From Micromonospora sp. NBC_01699 (lineage in GTDB: Bacteria > Actinomycetota > Actinomycetes > Mycobacteriales > Micromonosporaceae): a stretch of DNA of 64,000 nt. Location of the stretch: NCBI RefSeq assembly GCF_036250065.1, contig NZ_CP109199.1, positions 5,208,001 to 5,272,000 of the forward strand, given 5' to 3'. Under the pieces are notes generated by a model. That model did no database searches. It was not told the origin of the DNA and was given only the letters and a program-made list of their open reading frames with translations. Shown piece by piece: positions 8,384 through 18,017 of this stretch (position 1 is its first letter; every line of letters starts with the position of its first letter). Position numbers and translations under genes: made by a program.

Positions 8384-11059
8384 GTGGTCACCACAGACAA
8401 CGGCACCACGAGCACCAACGACCCCGACGGCAGCGACCCGTCGACGACTACCGGCCCGGCGCGGCGCTCGCGGAGGATGCGGGGCGGCCTGGTCACCATC
8501 GGTACGGTGGGTGCGCTGGTCGCGGCGATGGGGCTGACCGTGCTCGGGCTCGGCGCGGCCGACAACGCGGTCGCCAGCTTCGACGCCAGTTCCTGGCTGT
8601 GGAGCACGGCGCGCAGCGAGTTGGCCCGGGTCAACGGGATCACCGCGCGGGTGGACACCCGGATGCAGTTGCCGCAGGGCCGCAGCCATCCGATGCAGGT
8701 GACCCAGACGGACAAGATGCTGGTGCTGCGCGATCTCACCACCGGCCAGGTCAGCTCCCTCGATCTGGCCACGTTGCAGGTCGTCGCCCGTACCCAGACG
8801 ACCTCGGGGCTCGGGGTCAACGTGGCCCTGCACGAGGACTCGGCGTTCGTGGTCGACGCGGTCCAGGGCATCGTGCGGCAGCTCGACCCCCGTTCGCTGA
8901 CGCCGGTCGGCGAGCCGGTGCGGTTCCTGCCGGGGATCACCGGCGGTGCGTTCGACGGCAAGGGCCGGCTCTGGATCGGGGTGCCGAGCGAGGGCACGGT
9001 CTCGGCGATCACCCCGGCGGTGCTGCCGTCGGCCGCCGCGTCGCCGGGCGGTGGGTCGGCCGCCGGGTTGAGCCCGAAGGAGGTACGCAGCCTCACGGTC
9101 GCCGAGCCCAGTCACGACCTGGCCCTCTCCACCCTGGATGACGGGGTCGCGGTGCTGGACCGGACCGCCGGGGTGCTGACCACGGTCCGGGGCGAGGAGC
9201 AGCCGCGTACGGTCAAGCTGGACACCAGCGGTCCCGCCAGCATGCCGTTGCGGTCCGGCGGGTCGCAGGTGGCGGTGACGGTGTCGGACGACCGGAACGT
9301 CTACGTGGTCGGTGACGGCGCGGTGCAGCAGCGGTTCGCGGTCCCCGGTGCGGGTCCGCTGAGCCCGGCGGTCGCCTGGGCGGGCCGGTTCTACTGCGCC
9401 GACGAGCAGACCGGGACGGTCTACTCGTTCGACTCCTCCGGCAAGCAGGTCGACAAGATCGAGGTTGCCGGGGCGAACGGGCCACTGGAGTTGGAGGTGC
9501 GGGAGAACCACCTGTTCATCAACGCGCCGAACTCGGCGAACGCGCAGGTGGTCGACGACAAGAACGCGGCCCGGCCGGTGAACAAGTACGCGAACGACAT
9601 TCTCGGTGGGGACCCGCCGCCGGTCGCTCCGCCGCCGGCCCCGCCGCAGAAGCCGCTGGTCGGCAAGCCCGGTGCGCCGAGGAGCGTGACGGCCGCGGCC
9701 GGTAACTCGCAGGCACGGGTGACCTGGCGGGCGGCGCCGGCCAACGGCTCGGCGATCACCCGGTACGTGGTGGAGGGTGCCGGCAAGGAGTTCCAGGTCG
9801 GTGCGAACCAGCGGTCGTTGGAGGTCACCGGGCTGACCAACGGACAGTCGTACCGGTTCTCGGTCCGGGCGGTGAACGCGAAGGGCACCGGGCCGGCGCG
9901 GACGAGCAACGCGGTGGTGCCGACGTCGGAGGTGCCGGACCCACCGGCGAGCGTGACCGCGCAGGAGCGTCCGGACGGCACGGTGTTGGTGAAATGGCCG
10001 GCGGCGAACGGCCAGGGCTACAAGATCACCCGGTACGCGGTGACCGCGATCTCGGCCGGCGCCACCTCCCTGGCCGGCGAGTCGACCAAGACCGAACTGG
10101 TCATCCCGGCCGGTGAACTCGACTACGGCAACCAGTACGCGTTCCAGGTCGTCGCGGTGAACCAGAAGGGCGCGGGTTCGACCCCGTCCCCGGTGAGCAA
10201 CTCGGTGGTGCCGTTCGCCAAGCCGGACGCGCCGACGAATCTCGCCGCGACCACGGTGGCGGGCGAGGCCGGGGCGATCTCGGTGATCTGGGCCGACGCC
10301 CGCGACAACGGCCGACCGGTGACGAAGTACGTGGTCACGGCCGGCGGCAAGACCACTGAGGTGACCGAGCCTCGGGTGAAGCTGACCGGACTCGGCAACA
10401 GCCAGACGATCACGGTGAAGGTGCACGCGGTCAGCGAGGCCGGTGCCGGCGCCGACGCGACCGACACCGCCCGTACGGTGGCGCTGCCACGGGTGACGGT
10501 CACCGGCAGCTCCGCCGACGCGTCTTCGATCACGGTCAACTTCACCGTGGACGCCGGTGGCGGGCAGGCCACCTGTTCGGTGACGCCGGCCGGGCGGCCG
10601 GCGGTCAACGGCGCCTGCTCCAGCATCCGGGCCACCGGGCTGACCCCCGGCACGAGCTACACCTTCACCGTCCGGGCGAGCAACGCCGCCGGTGCCGGCG
10701 AGGCCACCGGCACCCGCCAGACCAACGACCAGTTCGGGATCGCGACCTGCAACAACGGCGAGAACGGCGACACCGCCACCTACTGCAACCGGGAGCGGCC
10801 CGACGCCCGCAACGGCAACGAGATCTTCCGGGTGCCCCGGCAGGACAACAACCAGCAGGCCGGTTGGGCCAGGCCCGGCACCCGGTTGCAGGCGTACTGC
10901 AAGGCGCAGGGTGAGGACGTCGACTCGTACATCTACAACAACCAGAAGCGCAGCACCTGGTGGGTGCAGGTGGAATTCGAGGGGCGCCGGCCGTACATCC
11001 CGTGGGCGTGGTTGAACCTGGAGGGCGGGGACAACATCAACGTGCTGCCGAACTGCTGA
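8384..11059 (+). CDS. Membrane-anchored beta-propeller protein with four FN3 domains
   Basis: The product is 891 residues from the GTG at 8384, which has GAGG 9 bases upstream; an in-frame ATG at 8315 would add 23 residues but has a weaker ribosome-binding site. The N-terminus has a basic stretch followed by one hydrophobic helix (about 36-57). Residues about 60-410 are beta-propeller-like, with repeated short strands such as DKMLVLRDLTTGQVSSLDL. A Pro-rich hinge leads into about four FN3 domains (about 429-785), each ending in the SYRFSVRAVNAKG type of strand. The last 100 residues are Cys/Asn/Trp-rich. It starts a run with MoxR, DUF58 and transglutaminase-like genes. An extracytoplasmic adhesive or sensing role is inferred. 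Confidence 0.85.
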   Translation: MVTTDNGTTSTNDPDGSDPSTTTGPARRSRRMRGGLVTIGTVGALVAAMGLTVLGLGAADNAVASFDASSWLWSTARSELARVNGITARVDTRMQLPQGRSHPMQVTQTDKMLVLRDLTTGQVSSLDLATLQVVARTQTTSGLGVNVALHEDSAFVVDAVQGIVRQLDPRSLTPVGEPVRFLPGITGGAFDGKGRLWIGVPSEGTVSAITPAVLPSAAASPGGGSAAGLSPKEVRSLTVAEPSHDLALSTLDDGVAVLDRTAGVLTTVRGEEQPRTVKLDTSGPASMPLRSGGSQVAVTVSDDRNVYVVGDGAVQQRFAVPGAGPLSPAVAWAGRFYCADEQTGTVYSFDSSGKQVDKIEVAGANGPLELEVRENHLFINAPNSANAQVVDDKNAARPVNKYANDILGGDPPPVAPPPAPPQKPLVGKPGAPRSVTAAAGNSQARVTWRAAPANGSAITRYVVEGAGKEFQVGANQRSLEVTGLTNGQSYRFSVRAVNAKGTGPARTSNAVVPTSEVPDPPASVTAQERPDGTVLVKWPAANGQGYKITRYAVTAISAGATSLAGESTKTELVIPAGELDYGNQYAFQVVAVNQKGAGSTPSPVSNSVVPFAKPDAPTNLAATTVAGEAGAISVIWADARDNGRPVTKYVVTAGGKTTEVTEPRVKLTGLGNSQTITVKVHAVSEAGAGADATDTARTVALPRVTVTGSSADASSITVNFTVDAGGGQATCSVTPAGRPAVNGACSSIRATGLTPGTSYTFTVRASNAAGAGEATGTRQTNDQFGIATCNNGENGDTATYCNRERPDARNGNEIFRVPRQDNNQQAGWARPGTRLQAYCKAQGEDVDSYIYNNQKRSTWWVQVEFEGRRPYIPWAWLNLEGGDNINVLPNC

Positions 11060-11130
11060 CCGACCAACGGGCCGCCGAGGACCCGACCGCCACCGAACCG
11101 GACCGACCGCACGAGGAGCACCGTCCGCCG

Positions 11131-12126
11131 ATGAACAGCCACGAGCCGCTCAGCCCGCAGCATGTGCAGGGCTTCGCCGCGCTGGCCGCCCGGCTCGCCG
11201 ACGCCGTCAGTTCGGTGGTGCTCGGCAAGCCGGAGGTGGTCCGGTTGGCGCTGACCGCGCTCTTCGCGCAGGGTCACGTGCTGCTGGAGGACGTACCCGG
11301 GGTGGGTAAGACGACCCTGGCGCGGGCGATCGCGGCGACCGTACGCGGGCAGTGGCGGCGGATCCAGTTCACCCCGGACCTGCTCCCCTCCGACGTGTCC
11401 GGGGTGACGATCTTCAACCAGGCGACCCGTGGCTTCGAGTTCCATCCGGGACCGGTGTTCGCCAACATCGTCATCGCCGACGAGATCAACCGGGCGTCGC
11501 CGAAGACCCAGTCGGCGCTGCTGGAGGTGATGGAGGAACGCACCGTCACCGTCGACGGCGTACGCCACCCGGTGCCGCAGCCGTTCCTGGTCGTCGCGAC
11601 CCAGAACCCGGTCGAGATGGACGGCACCTACCGGCTGCCGGAGGCGCAACTCGACCGGTTCCTGGTGAAGCTGACCATCGGCTACCCGGACGAGGCGGTC
11701 GAGATCGAGGTGCTGCGCGGGGCGACGGTCCGGTCGCCGGAGGCGCTCGAACCGGTCACCGACACCGCCACGGTCGGCGAGATGGTGCGGATGGCCCAGC
11801 GGGTGCACATCGCCGACCCGCTCTACGCGTACGCGGTCCGGCTGGCCGCCGCGACCCGTACCCACGCGCAGGTCCGGGTCGGGGTGAGCCCGCGCGGGGT
11901 GATCGCCCTGACCCGCGCTGCGTGCGCGTACGCGCTGATCGACGGGCGGGCGTGGATCCAGCCGGAGGACCTGAAGGCGCTGGTCGAACCGGTCTTCGCG
12001 CACCGGATCCTGCTCTCCCCCGACGCCCAGGTGCGCGGGGTGACGGCCGCCGACGTACTCCGCCAGGCGGTGGCGTCGGTGCCGGTGCCGCTGCCCTCCG
12101 GTCAGCCCAGCCGGACCGGGGTCTGA
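11131..12126 (+). CDS. MoxR-family AAA+ ATPase
   Basis: The 331-residue product has a Walker A (EDVPGVGKTTLA, about 45-56), Walker B with the MoxR signature (IVIADEINRASPKTQSALLE, about 113-132), a sensor 1 region (VVATQNPVEMDGTYRLPEAQ) and the C-terminal lid (VRVGVSPRG). MoxR ATPases act as chaperone-like remodelling machines, usually for metal- or cofactor-bearing or envelope proteins, and are almost always next to a DUF58 gene, as here. The start at 11131 was chosen for GAGGAG upstream; the open frame extends into the previous gene. Twelve bases separate it from the DUF58 gene. Confidence 0.95.
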   Translation: MNSHEPLSPQHVQGFAALAARLADAVSSVVLGKPEVVRLALTALFAQGHVLLEDVPGVGKTTLARAIAATVRGQWRRIQFTPDLLPSDVSGVTIFNQATRGFEFHPGPVFANIVIADEINRASPKTQSALLEVMEERTVTVDGVRHPVPQPFLVVATQNPVEMDGTYRLPEAQLDRFLVKLTIGYPDEAVEIEVLRGATVRSPEALEPVTDTATVGEMVRMAQRVHIADPLYAYAVRLAAATRTHAQVRVGVSPRGVIALTRAACAYALIDGRAWIQPEDLKALVEPVFAHRILLSPDAQVRGVTAADVLRQAVASVPVPLPSGQPSRTGV

Positions 12127-12138
12127 CCCGACACGCCC

Positions 12139-13416
12139 ATGACGATCACCTCCCGGGGCATCGGCCTGCTCGTCGGCGCCTGCCTCCTCCTGCTGCTCGG
12201 ATTCCGGTTCGGCTACCCCGAGCTGACCCTGCTCGGCACCGCCGCGGCGATCGCGCTCGGTTGCGCGGTGGCCGCCGCCGCCTGGCGCCCGAGGCTGGGC
12301 GTGGACCGGCACGCCGACCCGGACCGGGTCGGGCGCGGCGAGTCGGCGACGATGACCCTGACCGTACGCAACGGTGGCCGGGTCCGGTCGGCGAACCTGA
12401 TCGCCGAGGACCGGTGCGGCAACCGCCCGGTGCCGGTGCCCCTGCTCCGGCTGCGTCCGGGGCGGGACACCACGGTCAGCTACCCGGTGCCGACCCACCG
12501 CCGAGGCGTGGTGCCGGTCGGCCCGCTGCGGGTCACCGGCCGCGACGCCCTCGGGCTGGTGGTGGTGGCCCGCGCGCACGGCGACGTGGCCCGGGTGTGG
12601 GTGCACCCACGGATCCACCCGCTGACCGCCGTACCGACCGGGGTGGCGCGGAGCATGGACGGCCGGGTGGACCGGGTGCCGCACGGCTCGATCACCTTCG
12701 ACTCACTGCGCGAGTACGTCGTCGGCGACGAACTGCGCCGGGTGCACTGGCGGACCAGTGCCCGGATCGGCGAGCTGATGGTCCGGGAGAACCTCGACAC
12801 CAGCCTGCCGCAGTTGGTGGTGCTGCTCGACGACCGGGCCGCCGCGCACCCGGTGGTGGTCGACGGGGTCGCGGAGACCTTCGAGTCTGCCTGCGAGGCC
12901 GCCGCCTCGGTGGTCGCCGCCGCCCGTCGGGAGGAACTGCCGGTGACCCTGGTCCTGGTCGCCGATCCGGGGACGGGCGACGACTTCCTGGACCGGCTCG
13001 CCGCCGCCGAACTGCGCACCACCTCGCGGATCACCGGCGAGGCGCGGGAGCGGGCCGACGGCGCCGAACAGCCGCCGCGGGCCGACGGCGGGCGGGCCGA
13101 CGGTGGGGAGAAGCCGCCGCGGGCGGATGTCGGCGGAGAGCCGCTGCGGGCCGATGTCGGCGGGGAGCCGCTGCGGGCCGTACTCAACCGGCTGCGTCAG
13201 CAGCGGCTCGGTGACACCCTGATCTTCCTCACCGGGCCGGGTGGCCGCGACGACCTGGGACAGCTCGGGACGTTGCGGGCGACGTACCCGTCGGTGCTCG
13301 CCGGGGTCTTCGGTGACCCGGTGCGCACCCCGGCCGAACCGGCCGGGGTGCGGGTGCTCGACGTGGCCGACGGGGTCGAGTTCGCCGCCGAGTGGGACGG
13401 GGTACGCCGATGGTGA
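12139..13416 (+). CDS. DUF58 membrane protein
   Basis: The 425-residue product starts with two hydrophobic helices (about 8-27 and 30-48), then a beta-rich domain and the DUF58 core DSLREYVVGDELRRVHWRTS at about 193-212, followed by a vWA-like segment. DUF58 proteins are the standard partner of MoxR ATPases. An odd feature at about residues 305-350 is a string of near-repeats (PPRADGG, EPLRADVGG) that looks like an expanded linker inside the C-terminal domain. The gene overlaps the next start by seven bases (ATGGTGA), pointing to translational coupling. Confidence 0.9.
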   Translation: MTITSRGIGLLVGACLLLLLGFRFGYPELTLLGTAAAIALGCAVAAAAWRPRLGVDRHADPDRVGRGESATMTLTVRNGGRVRSANLIAEDRCGNRPVPVPLLRLRPGRDTTVSYPVPTHRRGVVPVGPLRVTGRDALGLVVVARAHGDVARVWVHPRIHPLTAVPTGVARSMDGRVDRVPHGSITFDSLREYVVGDELRRVHWRTSARIGELMVRENLDTSLPQLVVLLDDRAAAHPVVVDGVAETFESACEAAASVVAAARREELPVTLVLVADPGTGDDFLDRLAAAELRTTSRITGEARERADGAEQPPRADGGRADGGEKPPRADVGGEPLRADVGGEPLRAVLNRLRQQRLGDTLIFLTGPGGRDDLGQLGTLRATYPSVLAGVFGDPVRTPAEPAGVRVLDVADGVEFAAEWDGVRRW

Positions 13417-15926
13417 GCCGCGCCCGCGTCACCTCGCTGCTGCGGGCGGTCCCGGTGCCGCTGGCCCTGATCGCCATGATCGGCCTGGCCGGTGCGGTTC
13501 TCGGCCGGGTCTACGCCGGAGGACTGCTCAGCCAACTGGTGCTCGGCGCGGCGGTCGGCTCGGTCGGCGTCAGCGTCGCCGCCCGGCGGCTGCCGTCCTG
13601 GCTGGTCGCACCGGTGTCGGTGCTGGCGATGGCCGGCTATGTCGGGTTCGCGCTGCGGCTGGCGGCGCAGCGGGCCGAACTGCCCGGCGGCTTCGCCGAC
13701 CTCGTCGCCGAAGCCGGCCGCAACGGCATCCCCCGGCTGCTCACCGCGATGATCCCGGTCGAGCCGGTGCCGGACACCGTGATCGTGCCGCTGGTGGCGA
13801 CCTGGCTGGCCGGGCTCGCCGGGGCGGAGGTGGCGGTGCGCGCCGGCCGGGTGCTGCTCGGCTACGCCGCACCGGCCCTGCTCTACGCCGGTGCCCTGTA
13901 CGTGGTCGGCCCGAACGCCGAGCCGGCGATCTGGTGGACGGTGGCGTTCGCCGCCGCCGCCGCGATCGGGCTGGCCGTACCGGCTGCGTCGACCACACCT
14001 GTTGCGGTTGCGGCCGACGCCGAGGCGACGGTCCCGCCGACCGTACGGGCCGCTATCCGGGTCCGGATGCTCGCCGGCACCGCCGCCGGGGTGGTCCTGG
14101 TCGTCGGCCTCGCCGCGCTGCTGGCACCCGTGGTCGCCGGTCGGGTCGGCAGCACCCCGGTCGACCCCCGCCGGTACGTGCAACCACCCCGGGTGGACAG
14201 TCTGGACGAGAACCCGCTGATCCGGATCTCCGGTTGGGCGCTCAATCCCGACCAGAAGCTGCTCGACCTGCGCACCACCGGTGCGGCGGCCCCGGCCGGC
14301 GACAACGCGCCGCCCGCCGGGGACGGCGGGACCCCGGCGGACGGGGACGCACAGCCCGACGACGAGGGCGGGGACACCGGCGGACGGGTCGGTGATCCGG
14401 GCTCGGCCGAAACCTCCGCCCGCGCCGGCGGCGTACGGGTCCGGCTCGCCGTGCTCAGCGACTACGACGGGGTCACCTGGCGGGTCGGCGCCACCTACCG
14501 CAACGCCGGCCGGATCCTGCCCACGGTTGAGCCGGCGCCGAACGTGACCGTGCGACGGATCCAGCAGGAGATCACCATCGGTGAACTGGCCGGCCGGCTG
14601 CTGCCGGCGGTGCCGACGCCACGGGAGGTCGCCGGGGCCCGGGTCGCGTACGACCAGGGCAGCGGGACGCTGATCCGACCGGAGGGCCTGACACCGGGGT
14701 TGCGGTACGCGGTCACCTCCGCCAGCGAAACGCCGGACGTGAACCTGCTCGCCTCGGCGAACGTACCCGCTGGTGACCAGGTGGCCCGGGTGCTGCGGGT
14801 CGCCGAGGGGGTGCCCGACCCGGTCCGCCGCCTCGCCGACCAGTTGGCCACCGACAACGGTGCCCCGTACTCGCGGGCGGTGGCGATCGAGGAGTTCCTC
14901 GCCGAGCACTACCGCCTCGTCGCGGACGCGCCCAGCGGCCACGCGTACCCGAACCTGAACTTCTTCCTGTTCGGCCCCCGCGACGGCGGCGGCCAACGCG
15001 GCACGTCGGAGCAGTTCGCGGCCGGGTTCGCGGTGCTCGGCCGGCTGATGGGCCTGCCGACCCGGGTGGTGGTCGGCTTCCACTCGGCAACCGGCGAGGG
15101 CCCGGTCACCGGCGGCGACGCGTACGCCTGGCCGGAGGTGCTGTTCGACGAACTCGGCTGGGTGGCGTTCGACCCGCTGCCCCGGCCGGACACCGAACCA
15201 CGGCCGGTCGAGGAGGACTTCACCCCGAAGCCGCAGGAACCACCGCCGGTGCAGGACGAACCGGCGCCGGCCGCAACGCCGACCCCGCAGGCCAGTGCCG
15301 GCCCGGCCGCCGCACCGCAGACCGGCTCCGGTGCCTCGCTGCCGGTGCTGGCCGGTGGCGGATCGGGCGCGTTGCTGCTGGTGCTCGCCGGGTTCGTACT
15401 CGCGGTGACGATGATGCGGCGCGGGCTGCGGCGGCGCCGGCTCGACGAGGGCAGCCCGGCGGACCGGATCGCCGGGGCGTGGCGGGAGGTGACCGACGCG
15501 CTGCGGCTGGCCGGTCACCCGGTCGCCGCCTCGCTGGACGCGACCGAGGTGGCGGCGTACGCGGCCGAGATCGCGGGCACCTCCGTCGTCACCGGACCCG
15601 GCGCGCCGGGCGGAACCGGCGCGGCGCCGAAGCCGCGCCCGTCGCCGAGACCCCGCCCGACCCCGGCGCCGACCCCTGACCGGTCCGGAACCGAGCGGAC
15701 CGGGACCGAGCGGACCCGGACCGGGCAGCCGGTGGTGCCGCCGATCGGCGAGCTGGCGACGCTGGTGAACGTGGCGACGTTCGCCCCCGGTACGGCCAGC
15801 GACGAGCAGGCCCGGCGCGCGGGCAGCCTCGCCGTCGGGTTCGCCACCGCGCTGCGGGCGGTACGACCCTGGTGGCGACGGGTGCTCTGGTCGCTGCATC
15901 CCGGCCCGCTGCGCTGGCGCCGCTGA
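13410..15926 (+). CDS. Multi-pass membrane protein with transglutaminase-like domain lacking Cys and His
   Basis: The 838-residue product has about six N-terminal membrane helices (to about residue 250), an extracellular region with the transglutaminase-like fold at about 490-595, a Pro-rich linker, one further helix (about 650-672) and a cytoplasmic tail. In active TgpA-like enzymes the triad is in G-x-C-E-x-F, H-A-W-x-E and F-D-P. Here these read GTSEQF (Ser533), AYAWPEV (Tyr572) and AFDPLP (Asp588), so Cys and His are absent and only Asp remains. The fold is kept but peptide-bond chemistry is not expected. Start codon ATG at 13410 overlaps the DUF58 stop. It completes the MoxR-DUF58 operon. 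Confidence 0.85.
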   Translation: MVSRARVTSLLRAVPVPLALIAMIGLAGAVLGRVYAGGLLSQLVLGAAVGSVGVSVAARRLPSWLVAPVSVLAMAGYVGFALRLAAQRAELPGGFADLVAEAGRNGIPRLLTAMIPVEPVPDTVIVPLVATWLAGLAGAEVAVRAGRVLLGYAAPALLYAGALYVVGPNAEPAIWWTVAFAAAAAIGLAVPAASTTPVAVAADAEATVPPTVRAAIRVRMLAGTAAGVVLVVGLAALLAPVVAGRVGSTPVDPRRYVQPPRVDSLDENPLIRISGWALNPDQKLLDLRTTGAAAPAGDNAPPAGDGGTPADGDAQPDDEGGDTGGRVGDPGSAETSARAGGVRVRLAVLSDYDGVTWRVGATYRNAGRILPTVEPAPNVTVRRIQQEITIGELAGRLLPAVPTPREVAGARVAYDQGSGTLIRPEGLTPGLRYAVTSASETPDVNLLASANVPAGDQVARVLRVAEGVPDPVRRLADQLATDNGAPYSRAVAIEEFLAEHYRLVADAPSGHAYPNLNFFLFGPRDGGGQRGTSEQFAAGFAVLGRLMGLPTRVVVGFHSATGEGPVTGGDAYAWPEVLFDELGWVAFDPLPRPDTEPRPVEEDFTPKPQEPPPVQDEPAPAATPTPQASAGPAAAPQTGSGASLPVLAGGGSGALLLVLAGFVLAVTMMRRGLRRRRLDEGSPADRIAGAWREVTDALRLAGHPVAASLDATEVAAYAAEIAGTSVVTGPGAPGGTGAAPKPRPSPRPRPTPAPTPDRSGTERTGTERTRTGQPVVPPIGELATLVNVATFAPGTASDEQARRAGSLAVGFATALRAVRPWWRRVLWSLHPGPLRWRR

Positions 15927-15987
15927 ACTGAACCCCGACCGGCGGCGCCGGCATCGCCGAACTGAACCCCGACCGGCGGCGCCGGCA
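15925..15987. repeat. Two direct copies of a 29-bp sequence at the operon end
   Basis: A 29-base sequence beginning GAACTGAACCCCGACCGG occurs at 15925-15953 and again at 15959-15987, a 34-base period. It begins at the stop codon of the transglutaminase-like gene and contains the near-palindrome CCGGCGGCGCCGG, so each copy may form a small hairpin between the two converging genes. Confidence 0.8.
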
Positions 15988-16047
15988 GCCACTGACCGGA
16001 TCTGGCGGTGCGGCTGACCGTGCCGCCGGCATCGCCGGCCCGCGCGG

Positions 16048-16860
16048 TTACGTCGGTGGTCGGTGGGGTGCGGGACGCAGCCGGGCGACGGCGGCACGCA
16101 TTCCGGCCAGCCAGCCGTCGGGGTCGGCCGCCTTGCGCCGGGCGAACCGGCCCACCTCCGGGTGCGGCAGGATGAGGAAGCGTTCGTCGGCCAACCCTTC
16201 GACCACCGACCGCGCCACCTCGTCCGGGCTGAGCACCGGGCCGGCGGCGGCGGTCATCAGGGCGCCGGCATGCCCCGCGTCGAGCCCGTCGGTGAGCATC
16301 GGGGTCGCAACCCCCTGTGGGCACAGCGCGCTGACCCGGATGCCCCGGTCCCGGTAGGTGACCGCGAGCCACTCCGCCAACCCCACCGCCGCGTGCTTGG
16401 TGACCGTGTACGGGGCGTCACCGACCGCGGTCAGCAGCCCGGCGGCCGAGCAGGTCTGCAACAGGTAGCCGCCGCCGCGGGCCAGCATCCCCGGCAGGAC
16501 GGCACGGGCGGCGTAGACGTGCGCGAGCAGGTTCACCTCCCAGGCACGTGCCCAGTCGGTGTCCGGCGCGTCGAGCCCCGCCCCGGTGGTGATCCCGGCG
16601 TTGGCGCAGAACAGGTCGATCCGGCCGTACCGTTGCTCGGTCAACGCGACCAGGGCGCGGACCTGCTCCTCGACGGTGACGTCGACCCCGACGCCGAGGG
16701 CGACCGGCCCGATGCCGGCGGCGGTCCGGGTCGCCGCGTCGGCGTCCAGGTCGGCGACCACCACCGCGCGGGCCCCCTCGGCGGCGAACCGGCGGGCCAG
16801 TGCGGACCCGATCCCGCCCGCGCCGCCGGTCACCACCGCCACCTGCCCGCCCAGTTCCAT
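16048..16860 (-). CDS. Short-chain dehydrogenase/reductase
   Basis: The 270-residue product is a classical SDR: nucleotide-binding TGGAGGIG near residues 11-18, NAG at about 86-88 (CANAG), catalytic Ser in TCSAAG, and YTVTK with the Tyr-Lys pair. The substrate cannot be read from the sequence. Its start lies three bases from the stop of the upstream LLM oxidoreductase gene, so the two are one operon. The frame is open beyond 16860, but the MELGGQVAVVTGG start fits family length. Confidence 0.92.
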   Translation of the reverse strand: MELGGQVAVVTGGAGGIGSALARRFAAEGARAVVVADLDADAATRTAAGIGPVALGVGVDVTVEEQVRALVALTEQRYGRIDLFCANAGITTGAGLDAPDTDWARAWEVNLLAHVYAARAVLPGMLARGGGYLLQTCSAAGLLTAVGDAPYTVTKHAAVGLAEWLAVTYRDRGIRVSALCPQGVATPMLTDGLDAGHAGALMTAAAGPVLSPDEVARSVVEGLADERFLILPHPEVGRFARRKAADPDGWLAGMRAAVARLRPAPHRPPT

Positions 16861-16862
16861 GC

Positions 16863-17942
16863 TCAGCCTCCGTCGACGACCGCCGCGATCTGCTCCGGGG
16901 CGTACACCGGGCCGGGGGTCCCCGCCGTGGGCCGCTCCGCGGACTGCGCCGGGCCGAGTTGGGCGATCAGGTTGGCCAGCGGGGCGATCCCGCCGGTCGC
17001 GAGTTCGGGGGTGGCGAGTTCGGGGGTGGGCAGCAGGGCCATCACCGGTACGTCCACCCCGGCGTCGGCGTAGGCGCCGACCTGGGCGCGGCACTCCTCC
17101 GGCGACCCGTGCAGCACCAGCGCGTCGACGAGTTCGTCCGGCACCGCCGCACTCGCCGCGCGGCGGTCCCCGGCGTGCCACGCCTCCCAGACCGGCCCGA
17201 GGACCGACTCCCGGCCCAGCCAGCGGTGGAACTCCGCGTACGCCGGCACGGTCAGATAGCTCGTGATCATCCGTCGGCCCAGGTTGCGGGCGTACCCGAC
17301 GTCCTCGGTCGGGCAGACGAAGATCCGGGCGGCGACCTCGAAGCCGGGCCGCCGGTCACCGAGTTCGGCGAGCACCCTCGGCACGTCCGTGGCGGCCAGC
17401 CAGTTGAGGATCACCCCGTCCGCCTCGGCGCTGGCCAGCCGCAGCATCCGGGGGCGCAGGGCGGCGAGCAGGATCGGCGGCGGTACGGCCGGCGGTCGCT
17501 CCAACCGGAACCGGCGCACGGCGAAGGTCTCGTACCGCTCGTCGACCGCCTCACCGCGCAGCGCCGCCCGCAGGAACCGGAGCATGTCCCGGGTACGCCG
17601 GTACGGTTCGACGAAGTCGACCGCGTTCCAGTCCCCCACCACCACCGGCGACGACGCGCCGATGCCGAGCGCGAACCGCCCCGGCGCGGCCTCGGCCAGC
17701 GCCGCAGCGGTCATCGCCAGCAGCCCCGGGCCACGGGTGTAGACCGACGCGATGGCCGTACCGAGGCGCAGGTCGGGACGCCAGGCGGCGGCCAGGGCGA
17801 GCGGGGTGAACGCGTCCGCACCGTTCACCTCCGCCGACCACAGATCGGTGAAGCCGGCCTCGGCGAGCGCGGTGTAGGTCGCGGCGTGGTCGGCCAGCGG
17901 CACGCCACCGAACGGCACCGTCATACCCCAACGTTTCGTCAC
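16863..17942 (-). CDS. LLM-class F420-dependent oxidoreductase
   Basis: The 359-residue product is a luciferase-like TIM barrel. Recognisable parts are the first strand WGMTVPFGG, LRLGTAIASVYTRGP, the F420-binding-type GRFALGIGASSPVVVGDWNAV and the CPTEDVGYARNLGRR helix. The family reduces or oxidises varied substrates with coenzyme F420. Start choice: GTG at 17942 places the first beta-strand at residue 4; an ATG at 17924 would cut into that strand. Neither has a strong ribosome-binding site. The 3' end is a Pro/Ala/Thr-rich tail with a duplicated PELAT unit. It is followed at three bases by the SDR gene. Confidence 0.9.
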   Translation of the reverse strand: MTKRWGMTVPFGGVPLADHAATYTALAEAGFTDLWSAEVNGADAFTPLALAAAWRPDLRLGTAIASVYTRGPGLLAMTAAALAEAAPGRFALGIGASSPVVVGDWNAVDFVEPYRRTRDMLRFLRAALRGEAVDERYETFAVRRFRLERPPAVPPPILLAALRPRMLRLASAEADGVILNWLAATDVPRVLAELGDRRPGFEVAARIFVCPTEDVGYARNLGRRMITSYLTVPAYAEFHRWLGRESVLGPVWEAWHAGDRRAASAAVPDELVDALVLHGSPEECRAQVGAYADAGVDVPVMALLPTPELATPELATGGIAPLANLIAQLGPAQSAERPTAGTPGPVYAPEQIAAVVDGG

Positions 17943-18017
17943 CGATCGATCGTGCCCGGTGACCGGGGGTACGGGCAATATCCCACCGGTGTCCATCCTG
18001 GTCGGGCCCGGCCGCGA

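Noticed and set aside
13197-16097. A 966-residue open frame on the minus strand across the DUF58 and transglutaminase-like genes
   Set aside because: Its translation is Arg/Gly/Pro-rich with no domain, while the plus strand carries clear families with ribosome-binding sites. Long antisense frames are expected in GC-rich DNA.
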